Of a stretch of 64,000 bases of DNA, positions 34,532 to 44,562 are shown piece after piece. Source of the stretch: Ophioderma brevispina. Lineage: Eukaryota; Echinodermata; Ophiuroidea; Amphilepidida; Ophiodermatidae. Positions within the stretch are counted from its first letter, which is position 1. Every line of letters begins with the position of its first letter. The position numbers were made by a program, and so were the translations under genes. Under the pieces are notes generated by a model. The model saw nothing but the letters and a program-made list of their open reading frames with translations, made no database searches and had not been told where the DNA came from. The stretch is taken from contig JAMKCH010014126.1 in assembly GCA_023653785.1 (NCBI GenBank), positions 1 through 64,000 of the forward strand, read 5' to 3'.

Positions 34532-34808
34532 TACTCTCTAAATGCAAAATAGTGAATTTCACTCTTTTAGAGTGGCTACAGGGTCCACTCTGAAAAGAGT
34601 GAAATTTCATACCCTTATAAGAATACTTTTGGGGTCAAATTTTATCTTGAAAATTAACAAAATGATATGTTTTTATCATTTGTTTAATTATCAAGAGTAA
34701 ATTTGAGCCAAAAAGTATCATTTGAAAGGTGTGAAATTCACTCTTTTCAGAGTGGACCTTGTAGCCACTCTAAAAGAGTGAAATTCACTCTTTTGCATTT
34801 AGAGAGTA
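34532..34808. mobile_element. MITE with 75-bp inverted ends (CTCTCTAAATGCAAAA)
   Basis: The left arm starts TACTCTCTAAATGCAAAA and the right arm ends with the inverse. The arms match over about 75 bp with only a few differences. Each arm is itself internally repetitive: GTGAATTTCACTCTTTTAGA and TCCACTCTGAAAAGAGTGAA are partial palindromes. TA lies at both outer edges, as expected for a TA target duplication. 277 bp, non-coding. Confidence 0.9.
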
Positions 34809-35459
34809 CGATCACGAAATGTAACCGCTTATATTTACATATTTACAGGCCTACTACCTATCTGTGGTCATGGGCCTTTTTTGTACAGGAGTATAAATTT
34901 TCTTGTTTTGGGGTTTCGCTTGTTTGACTTGATCTGTATTTGGCAAGAATTTCGCAGATTTGTTGCGCTCACCATGTGTATCATTCCGTGACAGGTATTT
35001 ACTATATTCGGCGAAACAGATGACTGATTCCGAATCGTTACTGTGGTTGTTATTTTGGTGTTTGTTTTAGCAATGACCGTAGTGAAAGATTGTGCGCTTC
35101 CCGATAAAATTCTTGAAAATCCATAAAATTGATTGAGCCGAAGCACTTGTCAATCCTATGGTCGCCAGCTTGGATTTCAAGCTACACAAGGGTCAAAATT
35201 GTAAAACGCTCCAATGTTGAAAAAACCTGACACTCTTTCTCAGATTGCAAGAATTGTAAAAAGAAGTATTGTTTACACAATCTATGGCTTATAGTTGGGA
35301 GTTATGTGGAAAAAAATGTAAAATTGGTAAAAAAAAACAATTTTTATGTGTACATGGGTAAAAAGTTGCTTTGATTCAGGTAGTATGTGGTGCAAATTGT
35401 TTCCCTAGCATAAAGGATTGTAATAAGGAATAGTTTGCCTCCATCTGTTAAGATTATTG
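34809..35459. other. unassigned DNA
   Basis: The short frames on both strands have no recognisable domain. Nothing else seen. Confidence 0.35.
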
Positions 35460-36174
35460 TTAAAGGCACTATCAGTGATTTGCTAAATCAGAAAATAACA
35501 AAAATCATCAAAAATCAGATTTTTGCACATATGTAACAAGCACGGATATCCAAACATACCCTGCAAATGATAAGACCAAAAGCAACCTAATATGAACAAA
35601 ATCTGAAATTTTAGTCATTATTGTCCGTACGGACAATTACTACAATACGCAATTCAATGGAGAATCATATCTTGGAACACTGCCGTTTTCTTCCTTTTAT
35701 ATCAATTCTACAGGTGGAAAAAGTATATGCGAAAATAACCTGCAAGTGGTTGACTTGAAATCCATGTATTAAAGACAAGGCAGTACTTTTTATCTGATTC
35801 TGTAATTTCTATACGCGCGTATCAAAATTCTGACTTGAGATCAAAAAAGCCTATTTCGCGGTGAATATCACAGATTTTCAGCGTGATATTGTGCACCATT
35901 GAGATCAAACACAAATATTATTGATCTTTGTTTATTCTGTACTGGTGTAAACCACAATCAGTTGTTTAGTGCAGATTTTGAGACGCCGTCGCTGTATGTC
36001 TATTGGAGACGGTATGACAATTTCCTCAAATACTTCATTTTTTCGCTATTTGTTTTTTTTTCTACATTAAAGCGGTTATATGGAATTTACACACTTATCC
36101 CTGATTTATAAGATAAAAACATGCATTTCCACATTTTTTCGATTCTCTCGCATTATCGCTACTAATCCCTTTAA
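35460..36174. repeat. family A left end joined to an inverted family B copy
   Basis: Starts with TTAAAGGCACTATCAGTGAT as in the 22.0-kb MITE and follows that element for about 250 bp. From about 35868 it instead matches the family B repeat in reverse and ends ...CGCTACTAATCCCTTTAA. TTAA stands at both edges. Either a family A copy lost its right end next to a family B copy, or this is the longer form from which both shorter repeats derive. Confidence 0.6.
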
Positions 36175-36977
36175 CAATTACATGAAATTATTCGCACTAG
36201 AAAAAAAAACTATACGGTGTGGGGGTAACCGCCCCCTTCTGTAGACGGGTGTTAATGTTACTGCTAGTAGTGTATAGTGGTGGTTTGTTAAAAATAGTCT
36301 TCAAATATTGGGCACTAACTTTATTTGTCACTCAGGTGGATGTTAATATAAATGTAATTCCAATTTGTAATAAAGATTGATTTAATAGTATGATGTATAC
36401 CCTCTTTAATGTAACGTCCTGTATATTGTTTTTCAATTCTAATGTTACGGTTCATTGAGTAACCAGAACCATGAAAAGGCAAGAAGTATTTGTACGTTGA
36501 AGTCCAAAACAAGGTATTCATAATTGGTTGCGTCAGCAAACAAGTAGGAGTCATGCATGGACTCAGGTAAGCTAAAATAATAAATATTTAGGACATTACC
36601 ATTCAATTGCTTGCTGCAAGTTCTTTGATTTATATTTTTACGAAAATTTAACAGTGTGTCCCTTCCAGGGTTTCGTACTTATTAGCTCGGAATATATATT
36701 TTTTGATGTCGAATACTTTTGACGTAAATGTGTTCCACATTGAATATTCGACATCAAACACGGAGTATAAAAGTATAAACCTACACTGACACATCTTTTA
36801 TACATACTAGTATATTGTAATTACTGAACATTTTCATGGTCGATTTTTTAAGACTAGCAAAAGTTAACATCTGCGTAAAAAGTTGATTCAAGTATAGGGG
36901 GCCTACTGTTACTCGTAAAAGGTAATGCCATCAGCAGTGGCCTTTATTTCACAAAGAATATAAAACGATTATATAGC
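36175..36977. other. unassigned AT-rich DNA with a small hairpin
   Basis: An imperfect hairpin around TTTGATGTCGAATAC / GAATATTCGACATCAAA lies at about 36698-36760. No coding region was recognised. Confidence 0.45.
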
Positions 36978-37499
36978 TTAAAGAGACACAATTGCATGAA
37001 AAAAATAATGCAGACATAATGAAATGGACCCTTACTGAAATCACTTCCAGGCTTCCACAAATTGGAAAACAATTTTGGGTGTTTACATTTTGTAAAAAAA
37101 TAGCTAATATTATATTCCTTGTAAACTTCACTTCTCAGCCAAGGATGCTGACATTACTACCAGCATTTATCAAACTTGAAAAGCATGCAGTCATCAGCTC
37201 ACAAACCATTGCTATTATTGTATATGTGCTAACCCATCTTTCACTTGCCAGACCAATATCTTACTACAAGCCTGAAGTACAATGTCTTAATCCCAGTCTG
37301 AATGCTTTTGAATGGTGTTACAAAACATGCTAGATAAATTGTGGCAGGGATGTCAACACCTTGATTTTCCGTGGCAGGAATTGAAATGATCTGCCACGAA
37401 CTCTTGCTGTTTTTACATCCAAATTTGTGGAAGTGATTTCAGTAAGGGTCCATTTCATTATGCCTGAATATTTTTTTTCATGGCATTATGTCGCTTTAA
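36978..37499. mobile_element. MITE, TTAA-bounded, about 90-bp inverted ends
   Basis: The left end TTAAAGAGACACAATTGCATG and the right end CATGGCATTATGTCGCTTTAA are inverses, and the match continues through GCATAATGAAATGGACCC, TTACTGAAATCACTTCC and CCACAAATT. TTAA flanks both sides. About 520 bp with an AT-rich, non-coding interior; the 113-codon frame at 36992 starts inside the inverted repeat and is not a gene. Confidence 0.85.
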
Positions 37500-37879
37500 G
37501 AAATCAATGAGAATTATGAAACTGATCTTCTGAAATTGGTGATAAACAGAAAAAATATCTACCTTCAAGTGTGTCTAAAGTGAAAATACGTTGGGGAAAA
37601 TGTGTCGATAGCAAGATTTCAGACAGAATAATGGAATCCTGAACAGAAACAGTACCAGGAACCAGAATCAAGTCAAATTTGAATGACCAACTGTCCAATA
37701 TATTTCTCTTTACTTCATTTATAAAGGCATGATACCTTTTGAAAACAAATTTGATAAGTAAAACCCAAAAGTAAGAAAATTAGATTATATTAAATTTCGT
37801 TCATATCGTATGTGAGGTTTGCGTTGTTTATTGTAAGAATATCAGCACAATATAAATCTATTCAGAATGTCTAAAATGT
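37500..37879. other. unassigned AT-rich DNA
   Basis: Nothing recognised. Confidence 0.35.
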
Positions 37880-38215
37880 GCTTACAAGTCTCAAACAAAG
37901 ACATCATCTCTCTCACAGTGGTTCTCAAATATGATCCAGCCAGAGATGGGTACAACATCTGGCTGCTTCACTGAATTCCACAAGGTCCTTGTTTGTGCAT
38001 TGTTGCTCCAACAGTGAGCAGACCAAGAGATGTTCCATTGTCTGTGCACTGGTGCTGTTCCTGAACCGCAGGTAGAGTCCTGATCTGCTTCCAGGTAGCC
38101 CCACATCTGCAAGGAAACATTAGATCGGCCAATTCTGGTTCTCAATCTGTTGAGGCATCGCCATTCAGCTCATGAGGAGTCAGCTCCAGGTGGGAGATGC
38201 TCACCCGGTTCAGTA
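37880..38215 (-). pseudogene. non-LTR retroelement fragment, C-terminal zinc-knuckle-type tail
   Basis: On the - strand AEWRCLNRLRTRIGRS is followed by MWGYLEADQDST and, after one frameshift, TMEHLLVCSLLEQQCTNKDL. This is the C-terminal signature of many invertebrate non-LTR RT proteins (NRLRTG.GR... WG......C.CG...T..HLL..C). Only this tail is present, and its family within the non-LTR elements is not resolved. Confidence 0.75.
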
Positions 38216-41200
38216 CCAATAGACGTTACTTGGTTAATGACAAGTCTTTCTTTCCACAAGGCGACTCTACTAGCTCCTTAGAGACTGTTTCAAGAGGTTG
38301 GACTTTGCTTAAGAAACTCTATCTGGATTTTTTGTCGGTTGGCAACAGGTATCTGTCCAGACAAAGTGTGATACTCGGCAGCTACGCTCTTGCATGCTCG
38401 CTACGCTACGACGGATGTCTGGTGGGGCAATTCCTATAGCTATTCTTGCTAGGATGTAAGTCGTCGCACGACGACAGACCTTATTAGTCCATTGCTGCCG
38501 TGAGCATGTGCAGGGTGGTCAGGAAATTTCATTGCTTTCCTATCGCTATAGTCTGTGTTGTTTATCATTCGTACTTTCGGCTCTTATACCAAAGATGACT
38601 TTCTTCTGAGTGCAGTCTTCAACATGATTCTTCCTTTGTGGCATAATAGTACCATAAGTTACTGTAAATAAAAAAAAAATTCGGATGTGGAATTCTATTA
38701 CGAAGTTGTCATTTTCTATGAGGGATATCGATTAGAAAGTGGACAGGTATTATGTTTATCATGTTTATGCAAAAACACGATTTGTTAGAGAATTGAAGGC
38801 GGTGGGAAATCTCTGATTTTAAATATCGAGAACCGTAACGGAGTCTTTCATCTTGAGATACTTATCGATTATCGAAACTTTCTTTTAAAATCCGTGTCCT
38901 GAGTTGTAATTTTATTCTATTAAAAGAATATATCCAAACCGAAATATTGTACATGCTTGCTTACCTATGTGTGCTGTTTGTTTTCGTGTTTATTTGAAGT
39001 TCAGATGCAAATGGCGTGAAATTGAACCATCGAACGATCTGAATTTTACAACGTTTATTATATTTGCCACGTCTGCACTACTTCTTTTCTTCTGTTTTGC
39101 CTTTTGTGTTTTCAATTGTTTCACTTACAGACTGCACATGTAAAACAAGTGGGTCATTTAATGACTCCCATTTTGAGTCAAGAATAATGAAAATTGTGAC
39201 CATTTGAAGCCTCTGAAAAGACGGTAATGATTTTGTTTACCATTGTCCGGACAAAGGTAGACAATAATCTGCGGTCATGAAATTTGTGTGGAAAAAGTTT
39301 ATTTTTTTTAATATTTCATTTTGTTGTTTTTTAAAAAAAAAAAAAAAACACTTTTCAAGATATCATCGAATTGTTTTTTATTTAAGCTGTTCTTGTGGTC
39401 AAAAAGGGTAAAAGGACTCTTTTTTGTGTCATAATTTCAACCCCGTCTGTTGAGGTTCGCTGCATAGAGTTGATTAGGGGTTTTCCTATTCTGTGGCATA
39501 TCACTGGATAAAGAGTGTGTATAAATGAGTTTACGTTTCTTTCCTTCTTTCTTCTTGTTGAATATTTTTGAAGACAAGGTTATAATTAAAATACTTAGTG
39601 GTAAATGTTTACTCAAAGGGAAAGTTTCATTTGTCTAATTAAATTTGATTTCTTTAATATTATTTGTCATTATTTGGTTATGATCCGTCTATAAATTAAC
39701 AGTCCCTATGAACCTTGGTTTGTTATGTACTGAAATGACATCATGAAAAATGTGTTTGCCTTTGCATATTTAACGCCTACTTTTGGAGCTGTTTCCAAAA
39801 GATAAAAATACACATCCTTAACTTATGGTTTACTGTTGCACGCGACTTCATGTCATCATAAGGACGGAGCTTAATCGTACCAGGGGTATTAACACTTAAC
39901 TGCATAAGGGGTTTGCACTTCCGTTGGCATAACTGTGGGGGGGGGGGGTCCTAGGACCCCCCCTAATATAACACTTTCCTAAAGGATTATTGATATGCAA
40001 TCCACCACATGTTAGAAAGGCTTCAAAGACATCCGCATAAAGAAATAAAAACGCAAGAAAGTTGTTCAGTACAACCTTAGGGGCACAACATTGATTTTAA
40101 TTCGCGTCAAAATTTGCGAAAAAGACACTAATTTGTTTCTGCATTTTCTACGGCATGCTTTCGCCCAGACTTTTTTCTGATGGCTTTAATTGGTGACGAC
40201 TGAATCTATATTTACTCATATAAAGCACAAACAAATGTCGTCTCATGCCATTTTATATTTTTAGGGTTACTTGTATAATTTACCAGGGTTCCCTACAGTA
40301 AATCGCTACCTGATGTAGATAAAAATAATGGCTCCAATGGCCTACTAAACTTTGCAAGATTTTTTAATTAATTATTTACTTTGTTTTGTTACTAGTGTAG
40401 CATTATGAAATTCAGAATCACAGTAACTCTAAAGATTTTTCTTTTTGTCATTGGCACTTCCGTTAAGCATAGGGGGGGGGGGGGGTTCCTAGGTACCCAA
40501 CCTAATTACGCAACACGACGCGATGGATTTGAATTTTTTGCACCATGCCAGCGCAACTAAACGTTAACAAATACCAAAATCTCAACTCAACTATATTTGC
40601 CAGCGTTAAAAATCGCCGGCAGTGAAAAACTACAGTTGGGTACCAGGAACCCCCCCCCCCCTAATCAGTTAGTGTTCACACGGACATCAGTTGTTCAAAA
40701 TACATACATTATTATGACACCGGTACTACATATGCTTGATTCGAAACACAAAGAATCACTGCCGATGAAACCAGCCAGTATGACTGTCAAGCTTTAATCT
40801 TTACCTAAAGACTGGGCTATAGCTCTAACTGGGCTTGTAACTCGCGCTTTCTTTTTTACTGCAACGCCCCCATGAGTTATTTCCGACCAAATTCTCCATA
40901 TTATAGAGTTAATGTTTATGATTGAAAAACAGAACTATACTTTAAAGGACATGCGGAGATATTCTGAATTCATAAATTTCGTCTAATTTGCACTTGTTTG
41001 TTTGTTGAATGTAGAACCAGGGATCCTAAATAAATCGGGATAGGACACTCGATCAAGAGAATGGAGGCATACTGCATGAAATCTGCATGGAATCTGTAGC
41101 TTATAGTTCGCCAGTCGTCCGTGGCGCTATTACGCTACGTCATCCCCAGTCATACGTCATGATTCATATATTATTACGTCATGCTGCATAAATTAATAGC

Positions 41201-41355
41201 TAATTAGGTAGCTTATCGAAAATGGTGGCGCTATCACCATCGATATCGAAATCGTCTATGGGCATTTGTACACAGTGTCACCCGCCTGGTAGAACACTCA
41301 ATGAGAATGTTTCAGAAGTTTATAATTCAAAGAAAGTAGGAAATTGCACTACGGA
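38216..41355. other. unassigned DNA with poly-G/poly-C motifs
   Basis: Two related segments, GCACTTCCGTT..GCATA followed closely by a long G run and TCCTAGG, occur at about 39918-39960 and 40446-40495. The second also has an inverted partner (GGGTACCAGGAACCCCC) at about 40637-40662. These may be ends of decayed G/C-run elements. No gene was recognised in the rest. Confidence 0.45.
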
Positions 41356-41640
41356 TTAAAGGCATTATCGGTCATACGCTAAATCATAAAATCAATTGTT
41401 GCATGTCTGTAACAAGTGTAAATATCCTAACATATCCTACGAGTGCTAAGACCGAAAGCAACACAACACCCATCAATTGAATGGAGATTCATATCTTTCA
41501 ACACTGCTTTTTCGTCCTTTTTTCAAGTTTTCATTTAAAAAAAGAATATGAGAATTTTATCCTTCACTCCTGCAAATGTCAAATAACAAATATCAAATAA
41601 TTTGACGCTTTCGGATTACTTTATTATTTCAGCATATTGC
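41356..41640. repeat. family A left end (copy 3), diverged
   Basis: Starts TTAAAGGCATTATCGGTC and continues with GCATGTCTGTAACAAGTG, ATATCCTAACATA and CATATCTTTCAACACTGC, matching the order of the 22.0-kb family A element. The right end is lost. Confidence 0.65.
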
Positions 41641-42229
41641 AGATTATAGTATTGTTTGTAACATAACATTCACTTTAATTTTTAAATATAATGCTGTAGT
41701 AATTTTAAAAAATATCTTCTTTTCCCCAGCCTATGTCCGTTAAACGCCACTAACTCACTTATGAATAATACTAATAATAATAATATTAATAAAAAAATGA
41801 CAACTTTGAGCTCGTTTCTTGTACATTGCAATTTGCAAACTCTCACAGAGGAAATACAACAAGATCACACCGAAGTTACAAGCTTAAATCAACAAATGAT
41901 TGATTTTCAACATAATTATGGTGACCAGAAAATGTTTAGTTATGATTCACTAAAATCAAAGTATATCAGCGCCCAGCGCGAGATATGGGTCGGTACCGCT
42001 CGCGCTCACAGTGAGCCAATCAAGGTGAAAGTGATAAGCATGGAATGAATTGCTTCAAATTTACTGTCAATGTGCCATTTAATTCGAGAAAACATACCAT
42101 TCTACCATGGCAATCATGAAATTACACCACTTTGTTAATATAACTAGTGCATTTTCAGACATTTTGAAGCAATTTTTTAAAAAAAATTTGATCCTTATGG
42201 TAGCCTGGTTAATTGGGAGGGGGAGTGGG
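41641..42229. other. unassigned DNA
   Basis: A 95-codon + frame at 41761-42048 starts with an Asn-rich stretch from an AAT repeat. It shows no domain or splice signals and I do not call it a gene. Confidence 0.35.
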
Positions 42230-42605
42230 GTGGTGTATAACCTTTCTTTCCACTGCAGGACCGATGGCCTCGTCTCCTATTGACCATCCCATTTCGTCCA
42301 CAGCTGGTCCCCAGCTATTCTCTGCCACGCAATATACCACAATGCGCCGTTAGCTCATTTCCATCTTCGGTTGTGCTCCCTGCTTCTGGGGTCATTTCCT
42401 GGTGCCATCCAGTCTGTTAGTTTTGCTTGTCCACATGTTACCATACCTTCTTTTGGCTAAGTGTCCAGCCTACCTTTGATTTTCTGGCGATATTAATGAT
42501 ATCCATACTTATTTCAACCTAAGATCAGTATTTATCTGTCTTTCTTTGTGATTCCTTTCATTAATCTTTCCATAGCCCTTTCTGTTACCTTCAGTCTTTT
42601 TATCT
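42230..42605 (-). pseudogene. RTE-like non-LTR element, C-terminal remnant
   Basis: On the - strand TERAMERLMKGITKKDR and QINTDLRLK, then (in other frames) NRRWK, LWYIAWQRIAGDQLWTKWD and ETRPSVLQW, follow the pattern of the RTE ORF2 tail. The pattern is ERKMLGI..RD, then GRP..RW, then W...A.DR..W. Frame changes are frequent. It is a separate copy from the one ending at 16262 and lies in the opposite orientation. Confidence 0.6.
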
Positions 42606-42862
42606 AGACGTTTAGTTTGATTATCCCTTTTCAATACAATTAGGCCAACCTAAAAGGTGTCTCACATACCCGCGCGCGTAAAGTATGTGATGCGACGAGC
42701 CCATTTTCGGCTGTTTTAGTGTTTAGAAACAATACAAACGGCTAAAAAGTGTGAAATAGCCATAGCACATGACTTTTTTACAAACTTTTTTCTTTGGCCT
42801 TACTTTACTCTTAGCATTTTGACTTCAGAGGTAAGTTAAAAGGTAGTAGGCTATATAACATT
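42606..42862. other. unassigned DNA
   Basis: Nothing recognised beyond a CGCGCG word near 42670. Confidence 0.35.
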
Positions 42863-43037
42863 CCCGGTGTGGCAGGAGAAATAGTCCTCCGGGCTCACAG
42901 TCCGGAAACAATGGTGAACAATAGGACAATCGATTAAGTTGACTCTTCACACAACATTAGTTTCACGCTTTATTCCGTTGTCGTCTATGGAGCCCGGACT
43001 ATGATACCCGCCGGACGATAATTACTTTCACACCGGG
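42863..43037. mobile_element. MITE with CCGGTGTGAAAGTAATTATAG ends (copy 2)
   Basis: Reverse-oriented copy of 16421-16593. The right end ATAATTACTTTCACACCGGG is well kept, the left end CCCGGTGTGGCAGGAGAAATA is more diverged. The interior shares GTTGACTCTTCAC and CGCTTTATTCCGTTGTCGTC. Confidence 0.8.
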
Positions 43038-43050
43038 ATAACATTACAAA

Positions 43051-43119
43051 TTTGGGGTATGAACGCTTGTTTATGCCTGAAGGCTTTGCCTGAGGGCATA
43101 AACAACGTTCATACCCAAA
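43051..43119. repeat. hairpin beside the SINE tail
   Basis: TTTGGGGTATGAACG..TGTTTATGCC and GGCATAAACAACGTTCATACCC are inverted with a loop of about 16 bases. It abuts the (ATA)n tail of the SINE at 43121. Confidence 0.75.
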
Positions 43120-43120
43120 A

Positions 43121-43490
43121 TAATAATAATAATAATAGCAGAGATTTATATAGCGCCTTATGCTATTGGCCTCTAAGCGCTTTCACAAATGGCCGCTGAT
43201 CACTGTGGCCCAACCATACCATAACCATTTAGCATTATTTCAAGGGATGCAGCAGATCGGGATCAGCGCTTTCCCTTATCAGCAAACATACATCGAGATA
43301 ACCATCGCAGCCGGGACCAGCTTCCCAAATATCGCATGGGTAAATCGGGACAAAAAGGCGGATAGTTTCTTGTCCAGGGAAATTACAAGACAGCTGAATC
43401 TCACAGGGCTCGAACGCACGCCTATACGCATGGATGAGCATACACTGGAGTCGAGCGCTTACCTGATTGAGCTATCTTGTACGCTCAAAA
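43121..43490 (-). mobile_element. tRNA-derived SINE with (ATT)n tail
   Basis: On the - strand a tRNA-like head (43487-43405) has A-box-like TAGCTCAATCAGGTAAGCG and B box GTTCGAGCCC. A body of about 260 bp follows. The last body segment contains AAAGCGCTTAGAGGCC and AAGGCGCTATATAAATC before an ATT-repeat tail (43139-43121). Head, body and simple-repeat tail are the layout of a SINE mobilised by a non-LTR partner. The 112-codon + frame through it is not a gene. Confidence 0.75.
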
Positions 43491-43922
43491 TACTATGAAT
43501 GAACCTCATTCATGTTTACCGTACTTTCTGCTAACTATTACTTACCAAATTAAATCATTAAATATCATATTTGGCCAGAAATTACATGATTTTGGACCAC
43601 TTTGGGCGTTCGTCACGGCAGCCATGTATAAACGCTTGTTTATACATGGTCACGTGACGCGTATTGACCAATCGCGTACACTGTTACATGTGAGGTAAAC
43701 ATGAACATACAATTAATGGTCCACTGAAAACCCCGCTCACTATCCCATTGACTTGGAAAGGAGTTACTTATTTGTTTCTTGCTTATTTCCCGTTTTAAAA
43801 TATTCCGTAGTTGATTTACCAGGCTAATGAATAGTTATTTAAAATATTTTTTAACCAACAAACGTGTAACCGGTTTGAATATTTGAAAGAAATTCCTACA
43901 AATCTCTACTTCAAACAAGGTG
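43491..43922. other. spacer with a short hairpin
   Basis: CCATGTATAAACG / CTTGTTTATACATGG forms a compact hairpin at 43622-43649. Nothing else recognised. Confidence 0.5.
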
Positions 43923-44014
43923 TCATTCATTCATTCATTCATTCATTCATTCATTCATTCATTCATTCATTCATTCATTCATTCATTCATTCATTCATTC
44001 ATTCATTCATAATT

Positions 44015-44045
<31 letters not shown>

Positions 44046-44046
44046 T
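43923..44046. repeat. (ATTC)n then (ATTT)n microsatellite
   Basis: Over 20 ATTC units followed by about nine ATTT units. The Ile-His-Ser-Phe frame through it is an artefact. Confidence 0.98.
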
Positions 44047-44369
44047 ACAAAGTGAGTCAAAAATATACACTTTGAAAATTGTGTGTTTTGAGTACCAATT
44101 AATGTGTCAAATCTTTTTTTTGGCGCCATTTTAAATGGGCGTTTCATGCATGAATGCACATAAGGCAATTAATAGGGTGAAGGAAATATGACTTGATCAA
44201 ATATCGGGGCTAGACCAACACATTTTTTAACAGTTTTGAAACATAAAATACTGCAGTATCCTGTGATATTCCTATACTACATAACTACACTTAAAGGATT
44301 TTCTACATCAAAACAAATTTTAAACAAAAATCGGATTCTTCTCAAACTTTGGTATTGAGCAGTTTATGT

Positions 44370-44492
44370 GATATATATTTATCTTTAATTCTAGATAATT
44401 GAAGGTGCTCAAATCAAGCAATAACGAGTCTCATTTACAGGTTACATGTTTGACTGGTAACTGATCTTAAACCTGATTAAGTAGCTATCAAC
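44370..44492 (+). promoter_or_regulatory. possible TATA-type promoter and 5' UTR of the HYR gene
   Basis: A TATATATTTA stretch at 44372-44381 lies about 115 bp upstream of the ATG at 44493, and no other ATG-initiated frame is convincing between them. This is compatible with a short 5' UTR, but an upstream non-coding exon cannot be excluded. Evidence is positional only. Confidence 0.3.
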
Positions 44493-44562
44493 ATGGACTC
44501 ACCAGTCTCGTTGGTTTTTGTGGTGGCGCTATTGGGTTGTATTACACCCACATTTTGCGCTG
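44493..44562 (+). CDS. exon 1: signal peptide
   Basis: ATG in context caacATGG starts MDSPVSLVFVVALLGC and continues ITPTFCA, a short n-region, a hydrophobic core and a small-residue cleavage region: a textbook signal peptide of about 22 residues. The exon ends one base into the next codon at G|GTAAGT, a consensus donor, giving phase 1. This matches the phase of every HYR exon downstream. Confidence 0.85.

Noticed and set aside
36992..37333. A 113-codon protein-coding frame
   Set aside because: It begins within the inverted terminal repeat of a TTAA-bounded MITE and has no domain.
41761..42048. A 95-codon protein starting with an Asn run
   Set aside because: The Asn run comes from an AAT repeat; the rest has no domain, and no splice signals were seen.
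43883..44134. IHSF-repeat frame
   Set aside because: Produced by the (ATTC)n microsatellite.
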